This document shows positions 1-7,645 of a stretch of DNA of 64,000 nt, piece after piece. The stretch's first letter is position 1. Each line of letters starts with the position of its first letter. Location: the NCBI GenBank assembly GCA_965183875.1, contig CBCYMK010000012.1:1-64000 (forward strand), written 5' to 3'. A program made the position numbers and the translations under genes. A model generated the notes under the pieces. That model saw nothing but the letters and a program-made list of their open reading frames with translations. It was not told where the DNA came from and did no database searches. This stretch comes from UBA6772 sp965183875. GTDB lineage: Bacteria > Bacteroidota > Bacteroidia > Flavobacteriales > UBA7430.

Positions 1-245
1 TATTCCTACTCTTTTATTACAAGCAAGGTCCAAATAATGAGGAGAAACTCTGGATTAAATATTGGTCAGCTAATGGTAGTTCCAAAAACCACAAATACAA
101 TACCTATGAACAGAAAAAATAAACAATACGAGGAGTAACAAAACTGGCCATGGTATATAAAGATCTTGATGAAATGAAATGCATGACTCAGAAAGATTTC
201 AATACCTAAAGTCCTCTAGCACAATTTGGCTTACTCAATCTAGTT
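1..245. repeat. Error-laden direct copy of bases 588-817
   Basis: From base 16 to about 244 this stretch follows bases 588-817 almost base for base, but with many small insertions and deletions, often at homopolymers, that break the reading frame. The copy ends abruptly near base 244, where sequence belonging upstream of the PglZ domain begins. Mutations in a true paralogue would be mainly third-position substitutions. The indel-dominated pattern looks like an uncorrected long-read end or a misassembly, though a recent tandem duplication is possible. Confidence 0.75.
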
Positions 246-1165
246 ATGGTAAATACCATTGGTACAGATCATTGGCCTGAGACTCAATCTATCATAAATC
301 AATGTAATGAACTTTACCATGAAAGTTTTGCAGGAATCATGGCACTTCAGAATTCTAGTTTTATTAAAGCACCCAAAATTGTAAGTCACATACTGCCACA
401 TTTAAAGTTAAAGTATGCTTCTGAAAAGTTGCTTTAATCGTTGTGGATGGATTGGGATTATGGCAGTATGAATTATTGAAGGAAAAGCTAGATGGTAATA
501 TTACTACAAAAGTTATGAATTCATGGTTGCCTTCAATTACACAACTTTCCCGGCAAGCTATATTTAGAGGTGCTGTTCCTGAAATAGATTACAAGCAAGG
601 TCCAAATAATGAGGAGAAACTCTGGATTAAATATTGGTCAGCTAATGGTATTCCAAAACCACAAATACAATACCTATATGAACCAAAAAAAATAGAACAA
701 TACGGAGGAGTAACAAAACTGGCCATGGTATATAAAGATCTTGATGAAATGATGCATGGCTCAAAAGATTTGCAATACCTAAAGTCCTCTACAGCAATTT
801 GGCTTACTCAATCTAGTATTGTAAGTAATGTAAAATCTTTGTTAGATAATGAGTTTACAGTATTTATAGCTACAGACCATGGGAATGTGCTAGCAAGAGG
901 CTGGCGCTCCTTAACTGGGAGAGAAAAACTAGGCAGTCACAAATCCGGCAGTAAAAGTCAGCGACATATTGAATACTCTAATAAATCTTTATATGAAGAT
1001 TTTATTAAAAACAATAAAGACCTGGAGGAATCCATAGTACAAGAAGAACAAGCAATCTATTTCAAAAATGATTTGAGCTTCTCCCGAGATGAATCTCTAG
1101 TTACTCATGGAGGTGCTCATATATTAGAAATGTTAATTCCTTTTGCCAAAATAACAAATGAGTAA
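246..1165 (+). pseudogene. pglZ: PglZ-domain protein, frameshifted and 5'-truncated
   Basis: Two adjoining frames (246-437 and 443-1165, the second opening with GTG) read as one protein if a single A is restored in the run near base 425, giving the joined segment SEKVALIVVDGLGLWQYELL. The signature is that of PglZ, an alkaline-phosphatase-fold component of BREX/Pgl phage-defence systems: a VVDG metal-binding start, a TDHGNV motif about two thirds along, a conserved KSGSKSQRHIEYS stretch, and the closing THGGAHILEMLIPFAKI. The usual large N-terminal part is missing because the reading frame runs into the noisy duplication at base 245. It overlaps the next gene by 8 bases, as expected in a defence operon. 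The domain call is confident; whether the frameshift is real or a sequencing error cannot be decided here. Confidence 0.8.
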
Positions 1166-1768
1166 TTACGTAGACATAAATCAAAGGATTCCATTATACA
1201 TCCTTAAAATAGCTTTACAAAGTTATTTAGACGGCACGTACACCAATGATTATATTATGGAGCAGTTGGTATGGAATATGATGGTGAAACCGTTAAAAAA
1301 ATCTTTGCGCATCGTCAATAAAATAATCAAACGAAATCCAATTATTCATTTGACCGATGAATATAAAGTGAAAGTTCAAGCAGCTATTAAAAGTAAAAAT
1401 GATTGTAATCTAATTCTTATTTCATTGCTTAATTCAGCTTTTCCGTTTTCGTTTGATGTCTTAAGAATAATGGGAGATTTTTCTCTGTTCAGGATGTGAT
1501 TAATGCAGAAACTATAAAAAAGAATGTTTCTAATATTTATGGAGGAAACCGAGCTACTGAAAACGGAATATATAGTGTTATACCTATGTTCCTAGAAGCA
1601 GGTATCTTTAAAAGACCAAAGCAGGGCATATATGAATTTGAGAATATATTAAATTATAGTACAGAAATTGCAAAAGAGATTTTCATAGCATCCTTTAATC
1701 AAAATAATACTATCAAACGTACCTTAAACAATTATCAACATTCAGACAGTTATTTTTTCTTTATTTAA
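1158..1768 (+). pseudogene. Gene following pglZ, split by a frameshift
   Basis: Frames 1158-1499 and 1496-1768 join into one protein of roughly 200 residues if one base is added near 1481, reading FSLFQDVINAETIKKN across the join. The first frame starts inside the end of pglZ, so the two were probably co-transcribed and translationally coupled. The protein is basic and mainly helical, with no signal peptide or membrane segment. Its position beside PglZ suggests a small BREX/Pgl accessory protein such as a BrxA (DUF1819)-like factor, but I do not recognise a diagnostic motif, so that name is only a guess. The C-terminus overlaps the end of the convergent HTH gene. Confidence 0.5.
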
Positions 1769-2046
1769 TAATTATTTTTCAAATACTGTTTCCCGTCTTC
1801 CATCATTTGATCAACATCTGAAAGCTTATAATAATAGGTTCCTTGAACTAGTGAGCAGGGTAAAATCCCGTCTGCTCTCAACCTGAAAAGCGTGGCAGTA
1901 GAGCAAGACATTATTTCACATACTTCTGATGATTTAATCCACTTTTTTTCTTGTTGGTTTTTGGAAGCTTCAAAATACTCTTTCATGAGTTCAATGATTT
2001 CCTCTTTTTGTTTTTCTAATAACTCTTCAATGAAGTCTTTATACAT
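1765..2046 (-). CDS. Excisionase-like helix-turn-helix protein
   Basis: A 93-residue protein with a charged, probably coiled-coil N-terminal third (residues 1-34) followed by a MerR-like winged helix-turn-helix of the HTH_17 type (WIKSSEVCEIMSCSTATLFR, then a wing with YYYKLSDVDQMM). Proteins of this size and layout are common next to Bacteroidota integrases and act as excisionases or local regulators. It is the only gene in the first 4.3 kb that reads without a frameshift. A pair of TGTATACA motifs lies about 55 bases upstream of its start and may be its promoter operator; that link is inference. Confidence 0.75.
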   Translation of the reverse strand: MYKDFIEELLEKQKEEIIELMKEYFEASKNQQEKKWIKSSEVCEIMSCSTATLFRLRADGILPCSLVQGTYYYKLSDVDQMMEDGKQYLKNNY

Positions 2047-2101
2047 AATGATGTTTTAAAATTAATACTTGTACAAAGGACTCGATTGTTATTCAATATG
2101 C

Positions 2102-2126
2102 TTGTATACATTATTCGTGTATACAA
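2102..2126. promoter_or_regulatory. Paired TTGTATACA / TGTATACAA motifs
   Basis: Two copies of the GTATAC-centred palindrome occur 16 bases apart (2102-2110 and 2118-2126) in the gap between the HTH gene and the next minus-strand gene. The same pair recurs at 4205-4230 upstream of the integrase. This suggests binding sites for the element's HTH protein or integrase. Confidence 0.5.
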
Positions 2127-2135
2127 CTCAAACTA

Positions 2136-2723
2136 CTATAAATCCTGGTCATTTATGAATTCTTGAAATTTGATCTTGTATTTTTCAGTGTTGATTTCTT
2201 TTTTTCTGATATTAGAAATGGTTTGCCTTGAGTTTTTAATCTTTTTCCTTTATCATATCTGCAATGTCTATCGATAAATTTTGAAAGGATTGAGTCGTTA
2301 TCAAACTTAAAGATTCCCATTTCTTTGAGTTTCAACATGAAGTAAATGACTTCGATACGAGGTCTATTGGAATCAAGAATATTAAATTGTGACATCTGTT
2401 TCGTTTGATCCCTTTCAAGCTCTAGCTCCTGCTTGAGAAATCGAATGTATTTTTCACGTGAATATGGCTTTACTCCAAGATCTAGTCGTTTTACTTTAGA
2501 GATTATTTTTTCGCTTTTATGTATTTGATCGTTAATATAATCGATCATGTCAGCATCTTGATTTTCATCTAAAAATTTAGCTTCTGAATTTTGATAATGT
2601 TCTTTTAGCTTTTCAAAAGGTATTTGTGCCTGTCTTTTTTAATTCTTCTTTTGACTGATCTGAAATCTTTATATACTTTTTTACTGCCGTATTTAATTTT
2701 AAAAGTTCTAATTCTAAATTCAT
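2136..2723 (-). pseudogene. Hypothetical element protein, two frameshifts
   Basis: The longest intact frame is 2153-2548, but reading continues in another frame to an ATG at 2723 if one A is removed from the run near 2640, and the C-terminus reads more naturally in a third frame that ends at 2136. The reconstructed product is about 190 residues, hydrophilic and helical, with a segment (NSRPRIEVIYFMLKLKEMGIF in essence) resembling the C-terminal part of RteC-like proteins of Bacteroidota conjugative elements. The RteC resemblance is weak and unverified. It lies between the excisionase-like gene and the integrase, all on the minus strand. Confidence 0.45.
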
Positions 2724-2956
2724 TTTCTTCTTTATTTAAATTGTACCATTAATTTAAGGCATTTACATTAGGTTTCAATGAATAAGTTATCACCATGAAT
2801 TTAGATGTATTTTAAGAGTATATTTTTGAATATTTTAGTATAAATCAATGCTTTAGTCAAGAATGCCGTTAATTCTGGAATTAACGTAAAATACTGATTG
2901 TTAATAACTTAGATTTGTTGTTGTATGGCCAAAAAAGTTAAAACACGTCGAGTTTT
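2724..2956. other. Non-coding stretch
   Basis: AT-rich gap between the hypothetical element gene and the integrase 3' end. I see no ORF, RNA gene or convincing terminator in it. Confidence 0.5.
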
Positions 2957-4157
2957 CTAGTACAAGGCCTTCAAAGCTTGCATTTCATCTTGTACTCTTG
3001 TGTTGACCATTCTGGCATAATGCTGGGTTTGTTTTATGCTTTTGTGACCTAGCATTTTACTTACCACCTCAATAGAGATTCCTTTGGCAAGGGTAACGGT
3101 TGTGGCAAAGGTATGACGGGCAATATGAAAGGTAATTACTTTAGTTATGCCACATAGTTTTGCCAAGGTCTTCAGATGCTTATTTGTCTTTTGATTGCTG
3201 ATCATATATATGGCTCTTTGTTTTTCAATGCACATGGGTGGTTTTTGTATTGCTTGAGTAGCTCCAATACTTTTGGGAGTAATATAATTTCAGCTTTAAC
3301 CTTTGATTTCTGTCCTTAGGTTTTGATCCAATAATCACCATTGTCAAAAATAATTTGATTACTTCTTAATGCTCTTAAATCTGCGTAAGCAAGACCCGTG
3401 TAACATGATATTAGGAAACTATCTCTTACAATCCTTAGATTTTCATCTTTAAGCTCAAGACTGCTAGCTTTTTTAAGTTCTGTATCATTAAGACACTCTC
3501 TTTCAATTGTTACTATGCGTCCTTTATATTCTATAAATGGATCCCTATCGATGACTCTGTTGTGTATGGCTGTTCTTACAATTTTCTTAAACATTGAATG
3601 TATTTTACTGTTGTGTTATTCGAACATCTTCCTATTGTTCTAATATAATGATCCAATCCTCGATAAATGGGTAGTCCAAGAATCTAACATCTAAATCTGT
3701 TTTGTTGTATGCTTCTTTTAAATAATTGCAGAGGTGTCTTAGGCACATGTCATACCTTATATAAGATCTGTGTGCTCTTTGGTTAACTGCAACTAGCTGT
3801 TTGAATTGTATCTGATGTTTATTAAACAATTCCCACTATACCATGAAATTGTTTATCTAGGCCTTGGTAATAATCGATTATTCTTTCCAGGGAGTAGGTC
3901 TTGCTGTTTTTTATGCATTCAGCTCGGCATCATACATCTCCTTTTCCACCGTTTTCAGATGGTCGTAATAGCGTTTCCCTTCAGGTAGTTTTTTATTTGG
4001 AAAGGCTTTCTTTTTATCCCATAAATTGGGAGGGATTGTCTTACCCAGTGAAAAGTCTTTTCTTTTACCCTTGAGCGATGCCCGACAATAAAATGATCAA
4101 GCCTCCCTTTTTGGCTTGGCTTTCTCTGGTAAAGAAGTAAACATTTAAATAACTCAT
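2957..4157 (-). pseudogene. Tyrosine recombinase (integrase), multiply frameshifted
   Basis: Read from 4157 downward through several frames, the region contains all parts of a Bacteroidota-type tyrosine integrase of about 400 residues. There is an N-terminal arm-binding segment with SYLNVYFFTRES and KRKDFSLGKTIPPNLWDKKK, then a SAM-like core-binding domain (3632-3829). The catalytic domain follows, with the first Arg in TGLAYADLRALRS (3316-3594), the HIARHTFAT box and LGHKSIKQTQHYARM carrying the nucleophilic Tyr (2957-3235). At least five frame changes and one in-frame TAA (after DYWIKT) interrupt it. Its position next to the tRNA-Ser 3' end fits integration at that tRNA. Either the gene is dead or the consensus here is poor. 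Confidence 0.8.
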
Positions 4158-4204
4158 AGTTCTTAATTGATAGTAGCAAATATCATAAGAGCTAACAGCC
4201 TTCT

Positions 4205-4230
4205 TTGTATACAATTTTCTTGTATACAAG
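4205..4230. promoter_or_regulatory. Paired TTGTATACAA palindromes upstream of int
   Basis: TTGTATACAA (4205-4214) and the perfect 12-bp palindrome CTTGTATACAAG (4219-4230) lie about 50-70 bases upstream of the integrase start. A further TGTATACA sits inside the tRNA-Ser gene at 4411-4418. The repeated motif suggests operator or recombination-arm sites. Confidence 0.55.
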
Positions 4231-4375
4231 TTAAAAACAGTGTTTACTATAGGTAGCACCATATCCACACTTAGGTATGGATAAATTGACGAAATATGAA
4301 ATCTCGTCGTTTAAAAAAAAACTTCTGAAAATCAACGATTTATACAAATCGATCGGACTTGAATAAAGCCCTTAG

Positions 4376-4460
4376 CAGAGAGGAAGGGATTCGAACCCCC
4401 GATACATTGCTGTATACACGCTTTCCAAGCGTGCGCCTTAAGCCACTCGGCCACCTCTCT
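4376..4460 (-). tRNA. tRNA-Ser (GGA)
   Basis: Reading the minus strand gives an 85-base class II tRNA. A 7-bp acceptor pairs AGAGAGG with CCTCTCT; the D arm begins GGCCGAGTGG; the anticodon loop reads CTTGGAAAG with anticodon GGA; there is a long variable arm; and the T arm is GGGGGTTCGAATCCC-like. CCA is not encoded. The discriminator is G, as expected for serine tRNA. Its 3' end is the probable attachment site of the element on the left. Confidence 0.95.
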
Positions 4461-4507
4461 GTTGCGGCTGCTAAAGTATACTTTTTTTATAAAAAAAGCC
4501 TTTTATT

Positions 4508-5155
4508 TTAACTTGCTTTTTCTGCTGTTAGTTTGCAAAACAAACTGGCCAATAACATTCCTATAATAGGTGCTGAAATATAAAGCCATAGGTATTGCAA
4601 GTCTCCTGAAAATAAGGCTGGAGCTATAGATCTAGCTGGGTTCATAGAAGCTCCAGTAATAGGTCCAGCAAACATTGCTTCTAAGCCAACTACACCACCG
4701 ATGGCAATACCTGCCATTGTTCCAGTTTCTTTAGATCCTGTTGACACTTTTATGATTACGAACATTAATATAAAGCTGAGTATAATCTCAAGTATAAATG
4801 CTTGCATGTTTGAATTAAGGGGGATTGTTGCCCCTTGAGTAGTGTGTAAAGGGAATAAGATGTAGAGTGTTGCAGATGCCAGTACTGCCCCTGTGATTTG
4901 TGCAGTTATATATGGGATAACTTCCTTTTTAGGGAAAGTTCCAGTAGTCCAGAAAGCAATAGTTACCGCCGGGTTTATATGTGCCCCCGATTGCCCTCCG
5001 ATAGCATATATCATGGCCATTACGATTAAACCAAATGTAATAGCGATTCCCACATGTGTTATTACACCTCCACTGTTGTCGTTCATGATTATGGCGCCAG
5101 GGCCACAAAAAACTAAGGCGAAAGTTCCGAAAAGCTCTAATAAATAACGTTGCAT
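4508..5155 (-). CDS. MIP-family aquaporin, NIP-like
   Basis: A 215-residue inner-membrane channel for water or small neutral solutes. It has the six-helix double-repeat layout with both NPA boxes, HINPAVTIAF at residue 61 and SMNPARSIAPA at 172, the second followed by the conserved selectivity-filter Arg. The stretch before the second box (MFAGPITGAS) resembles plant NIP and bacterial AqpN-type channels rather than E. coli AqpZ. The filter histidine of AqpZ appears to be replaced by a small residue, so transport of larger solutes such as glycerol or metalloids is possible. It starts at ATG 5155. No obvious partner gene is adjacent; the tRNA-Ser lies just beyond its 3' end. Confidence 0.9.
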   Translation of the reverse strand: MQRYLLELFGTFALVFCGPGAIIMNDNSGGVITHVGIAITFGLIVMAMIYAIGGQSGAHINPAVTIAFWTTGTFPKKEVIPYITAQITGAVLASATLYILFPLHTTQGATIPLNSNMQAFILEIILSFILMFVIIKVSTGSKETGTMAGIAIGGVVGLEAMFAGPITGASMNPARSIAPALFSGDLQYLWLYISAPIIGMLLASLFCKLTAEKAS

Positions 5156-5194
5156 AGCTGAATGATTTGAGAGGCAAAAATATTAAAAAATCCT

Positions 5195-6079
5195 TTACCC
5201 TTTACGATACCCTTTAGGGGTAAAACCTGTGATTTTTTTAAACTGTCTATTAAAATTTGAAATATTATTAAATCCTGTTTGAAAACAGATTTCGGAGATG
5301 TTTAAATCGGGTTTTAATAATAAGCTACAGGCCTCTTGAATACGAACCTCGTTTAAGAAAGTGATATAGGTTTTACGTGTTCTCTTTTTAAAGAATCTAC
5401 AAAATGCAGCAGGACTTCTGTTTGCCATTTTAGCGACAAAATCTAAAGAGATATCCTCTCTAAAATTACTTAATGTAAATTGGAATACTGCATTTAAAAT
5501 TTGCCCATCAGACTCCTTCGAAATACTCTTGTAGTCTATGTGACTTAGATGTTTAGCTTTTTTGTCATCGTTTAATATTGAGCATAGTTCAAGGATGTTT
5601 AAAATTCCGCTGCTCGATTTCCCAGATTTTATACTCAAAAAGCTAGTAAGTAGTTTCTTTTTGTTTTTTGTACTGTATCGTATTCCTCGTTTAGCATTGT
5701 CTATAAATCCTTTTAAATCCCTCAATTCTTCAAGTTGAAAAAAATCGCTATTTGTAAGACGAGGCCCCATGAAAATTGTGGTCGATAAACATTCTTTTTC
5801 ATTTTGCTCGTAAAAAGATTTGTCGGAGCTAAAAACATGTGGGAGATTTTGACCGATCACAAAAAGATCTCCTGGCTTAAAAGAACTTATATAATCGCCT
5901 ATAATACAAGTGCCATATCCTTTTTGTATTAAGGTGATTTGTAGCTCAGGGTGGTAGTGAAACAAGTCATAAAAATAAGGAACCTTATCGATTTGTACTC
6001 GATAGGATTCTTTTTCTGGTTTAGGTATTTGGAAAGATAAGGCTTTCATATTGTTAATTGTAGGCAAGAACTCTGCCAT
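5195..6079 (-). CDS. AraC-family transcriptional regulator
   Basis: A 294-residue protein with an N-terminal cupin-like sensor (about residues 20-100, including YHPELQITLI and GDLFVIGQNLPHVF) and a C-terminal AraC DNA-binding domain of two helix-turn-helix units (about 190-292). The latter has the family signature ISEICFQTGFNNISNFNRQF followed by KKITGFTPKGYR. It lies just upstream of the aquaporin on the same strand with a 39-base gap, so it may control or be co-transcribed with it, but that is only positional. The ligand is unknown; the cupin type often binds sugars. Confidence 0.9.
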   Translation of the reverse strand: MAEFLPTINNMKALSFQIPKPEKESYRVQIDKVPYFYDLFHYHPELQITLIQKGYGTCIIGDYISSFKPGDLFVIGQNLPHVFSSDKSFYEQNEKECLSTTIFMGPRLTNSDFFQLEELRDLKGFIDNAKRGIRYSTKNKKKLLTSFLSIKSGKSSSGILNILELCSILNDDKKAKHLSHIDYKSISKESDGQILNAVFQFTLSNFREDISLDFVAKMANRSPAAFCRFFKKRTRKTYITFLNEVRIQEACSLLLKPDLNISEICFQTGFNNISNFNRQFKKITGFTPKGYRKG

Positions 6080-6179
6080 AATATGTTAAAATAGTATTAT
6101 TTATGAGGTGTAAGTAGATGGGTCGTATTTATTAAATTATGAAGAATAGTGAAAAATATAAAATACCTAAATTGCCCCT

Positions 6180-6854
6180 ATGAACAAAAAGGAAATTTTA
6201 GCCGAGCTTCACCAATTTTTAAGCTTAGAACGTATTCAAAGATTTGAGGATGTTTTGGGAAATAGAACGCGCCATTTTACCGTAGCAGTGGAGAATATTT
6301 TTCAGTCGCATAACGCAAGTGCTGTTATGCGTACCTGCGATTGTTTTGGGGTGCAAGACTTACATGTTATTGCAAATCAGAATCAATACCAGCTGTCTAA
6401 AGATGTGGCAATGGGAGCAGAGAAGTGGGTAGATATGCACAATTATTATAAAAATGAAAATAATACCCAAGAGTGTATCGATAATTTAAAAGGTCAAGGT
6501 TATCAAATAGTAGCAACTACCCCGCATACAAAAGATGTGTTATTACCCGATTTTGACGTTGCCAAGAAGTCTGCTTTTTTCTTCGGTACTGAAATTAGTG
6601 GGCTTTCTGATATAGTTTTAGATCAAGCCGACGCTTTTGTGCGTATTCCTATGTATGGATTTACAGAGAGTTATAATATTTCTGTATCTGCAGCCCTTGT
6701 TTTGCACGATGTGGTTGATAGATTGAAGAAGTCGGATGTTAATTGGTCTTTGTCGGAAGAAGAATTAATGGATAAGCGAATAGATTGGGCTGTGAAATCG
6801 CTTAAGAGCGGTAAGCAAATATTAGCACAATTGTTGGCCAAGCAGGAGTCATGA
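6180..6854 (+). CDS. trmH: SpoU-family tRNA/rRNA 2'-O-methyltransferase
   Basis: A 224-residue SPOUT methyltransferase close to TrmH, which methylates the ribose of G18 in tRNA with S-adenosylmethionine. The three family motifs are visible: HNASAVMRTCDCFGVQ (motif 1), FFFGTEISGLSD (motif 2) and RIPMYGFTESYNISVSAAL (motif 3), together making the trefoil-knot cofactor site. The C-terminal tail (about 190-224) fits TrmH rather than TrmL. It overlaps the next gene, another RNA-modification enzyme, by 4 bases (ATGA), indicating translational coupling. The specific position modified is inferred from family membership. Confidence 0.85.
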   Translation: MNKKEILAELHQFLSLERIQRFEDVLGNRTRHFTVAVENIFQSHNASAVMRTCDCFGVQDLHVIANQNQYQLSKDVAMGAEKWVDMHNYYKNENNTQECIDNLKGQGYQIVATTPHTKDVLLPDFDVAKKSAFFFGTEISGLSDIVLDQADAFVRIPMYGFTESYNISVSAALVLHDVVDRLKKSDVNWSLSEEELMDKRIDWAVKSLKSGKQILAQLLAKQES

Positions 6855-7549
6855 ATATCCCCATCTGTTACCAGGACGATTTTATAATTGCCGTGTCTAA
6901 GCCTTGTGATGTATTGGTTCACCATTCTCATATGGCTAGAAATATGGGGAATGAAGCAACGCTAATAGACTTATTGAAGGAGCAATACAAACATAAATAC
7001 TACCCTTTACATCGTCTAGATCGGAAAACTTCCGGGCTGATTTTATTGGCTAAAAAACGCGAATACGTAAGTGTTTTTCAAGACCTGTTTCTACAGAATA
7101 AAATTCAAAAAACGTATTGTGCCTTGGTTAGAGGTTTTGCTCCTGAAAAAGGAATAATAGACAGCCCTGTAAAAGGAAGAGATGCCAATATTCATAAGGA
7201 AGCATATACTGAGTTTAGTCGAAGTGAGCTTGTTATTTTAGATATCCCAGTACACCCTTATGATAATGCTCGTTACAGTTTAGTAGAGTTAATACCAAAA
7301 ACGGGTCGCTTACATCAATTGCGAATTCATTTAAATAAAATTAGTCACCCTATTATAGGAGATCCTAAGTATGGAGATCGATTTCATAATAGAATGTTTG
7401 AGAATGAATTTAACTGTACTAAAATGTTTTTACACGCTTTAAAAATACAGTTCATCCATCCTGTAACCAAACAAACTATTTCTGTCCAATCAGATTTCCC
7501 AAGTCACTGGACACAAGCTTTTAAAAGATTTAATTGGCCTTTTAAATGA
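6851..7549 (+). CDS. truC: RluA-family pseudouridine synthase (TruC-like)
   Basis: A 232-residue cytosolic pseudouridine synthase. The catalytic signature HRLDRKTSGLIL carries the Asp that attacks uridine; KTYCALVRG and GRLHQLRIHL are the other RluA-family boxes. No S4 domain is present, and the length matches TruC, which modifies U65 of tRNA. It is coupled to the trmH-like gene by an ATGA overlap, making a two-gene RNA-modification operon. No terminator was found immediately after it. Confidence 0.85.
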   Translation: MNIPICYQDDFIIAVSKPCDVLVHHSHMARNMGNEATLIDLLKEQYKHKYYPLHRLDRKTSGLILLAKKREYVSVFQDLFLQNKIQKTYCALVRGFAPEKGIIDSPVKGRDANIHKEAYTEFSRSELVILDIPVHPYDNARYSLVELIPKTGRLHQLRIHLNKISHPIIGDPKYGDRFHNRMFENEFNCTKMFLHALKIQFIHPVTKQTISVQSDFPSHWTQAFKRFNWPFK

Positions 7550-7645
7550 AAAATGTATTTTTGAATTGTTAATATTTATGCTCGAATAGCTTTTGGAATA
7601 ATCCTTGTTTACAAACGGGCAGTATTAAACTTAAAATTTTATACC

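Larger units (their letters stand above)
1..4375. mobile_element. End of an element integrated at tRNA-Ser
   Basis: An integrase gene on the minus strand lies next to the 3' end of a minus-strand tRNA-Ser gene, and an excisionase-like HTH gene and a phage-defence PglZ fragment lie further from the tRNA. This is the usual arrangement of an integrative element or genomic island that used the tRNA 3' end as attachment site. The core gene set begins immediately on the other side of the tRNA. The far end of the element and the second attachment copy are outside the window, so its size and type are unknown. Confidence 0.6.
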
